Shown here in pieces: positions 14,955-15,358 of a DNA stretch of 15,358 nt. The position numbers were made by a program, and so were the translations under genes. The DNA lies in assembly GCA_022425845.1 (NCBI GenBank), contig JAKMEU010000024.1:1-15358 (forward strand), given 5' to 3'. The notes under the pieces were generated by a model. The model saw only the letters and a program-made list of their open reading frames with translations. It had not been told where the DNA came from and searched no databases. This DNA is from Luminiphilus sp. Lineage in GTDB: Bacteria > Pseudomonadota > Gammaproteobacteria > Pseudomonadales > Halieaceae. Positions within the stretch are counted from its first letter, which is position 1; each line of letters begins with the position of its first letter.

Positions 14955-15358
14955 CACTGTACCTCGTAGTACCTTCGAAGCGCCCTGAGACTATTCCGTA
15001 CCGGTAACCAGAAGACCATCGATGTTATGGCAGGGACCAGGAAAGCTGTACCCACGTGTTGCCAACCCAACAGGGTCTCCAACCGCTGCTCTATCAAATG
15101 AACCACTGCCACCAACAAGCCGACGACAAAACTCTGCTGCAGACCATCAAACTGACGCACCCGTTGATAGCTGACCAGCAGCGCCAATACCGCCAATGTT
15201 GCGCCCACCGCCGTCGCACCGACAGGCGACCCGTCGAGTATATCGGTTGCCATGCCCGCCACACAGGCTGACAACACGCCGACACGGGCTGGCAGTGCCA
15301 GAACCCAGTAAAACAGCACCATCATGGGCCAATCAGGCAGGTAGGCACGCCACCCCAC
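14954..15358 (-). CDS. mreD: Rod shape-determining protein MreD, 5' end cut by window edge
   Basis: Inner-membrane part of the MreBCD elongasome that guides lateral cell-wall synthesis. 134 codons are visible, ending in TGA that shares a base with maf; the family is about 160 aa, so roughly 25-30 N-terminal residues are off the right edge and the GTG at 15358 is most likely internal. The early segment PDWPMMVLFYWVLALPARV is diagnostic of MreD, followed by GMATDILDGSPVGATAVGAT (with the conserved D-L-G-LG pattern) and three or four more hydrophobic helices. It ends LRALRRYYEVQ, close to the VQ ending of E. coli MreD. mreB and mreC should lie to the right. Confidence 0.92.
   Translation of the reverse strand: MGWRAYLPDWPMMVLFYWVLALPARVGVLSACVAGMATDILDGSPVGATAVGATLAVLALLVSYQRVRQFDGLQQSFVVGLLVAVVHLIEQRLETLLGWQHVGTAFLVPAITSMVFWLPVRNSLRALRRYYEVQ

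Noticed and set aside
1..15358. Undescribed defence, mobile or CRISPR-like system
   Set aside because: Nearly all DNA is accounted for by conserved housekeeping genes; no repeat array, integrase, transposase, toxin-antitoxin pair or unexplained gap over 170 bases was seen.

Overview
The window looks like ordinary chromosome from a gammaproteobacterium of moderately high GC. It is not a mobile or accessory region: I see no tRNA, rRNA, CRISPR array, transposase, integrase or insertion sequence. The gene content and order (yrbG-kdsD-kdsC-lptC-lptA-lptB-rpoN-hpf-ptsN-rapZ-npr, then mgtE and darP, facing mreD-maf-yhdP) match the envelope and nitrogen-PTS neighbourhood of Pseudomonas and Escherichia relatives. 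A marine group of the Halieaceae/Cellvibrionales type is my guess; the sequence alone does not prove it.

Layout. Bases 1-562 (minus) carry the 5' part of an MlaC-like periplasmic phospholipid carrier gene, cut by the left edge. A 162-base divergent spacer follows; it holds weak promoter-like sites and a possible 26-codon small ORF. Bases 725-4999 (plus) form a tightly packed operon: the cation exchanger YrbG, two Kdo-synthesis enzymes (KdsD, KdsC) and three LPS-transport parts (LptC, LptA, LptB). After a 166-base gap containing a dyad and a possible promoter come rpoN (sigma-54), hpf (ribosome hibernation), ptsN (EIIA-Ntr), rapZ and npr, then mgtE (Mg2+ channel) and darP (50S assembly), ending at 10504. 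The right third is on the minus strand: mreD (5' end cut by the right edge), maf and a very large yhdP (1305 aa). The 3' end of yhdP runs 28 bases into the 3' end of darP.

How the genes fit together. Most of the window serves the Gram-negative envelope: Kdo synthesis, LPS export, phospholipid traffic (MlaC and YhdP) and cell-wall elongation (MreD). The rpoN block adds global regulation: sigma-54, the PtsN/NPr phosphorelay and RapZ, which in enterobacteria links to amino-sugar synthesis for the envelope.

No new defence or mobile system was found. The points worth a second look are departures from conserved order: mlaC stands next to yrbG without mlaF/E/D; rng is absent between maf and yhdP; nit, tldD and pmbA are absent between yhdP and darP, leaving a convergent coding overlap. 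Others are loss of the basic RNA-binding tail in RapZ, the small ORF ahead of yrbG, and a dyad at the possible rpoN promoter.
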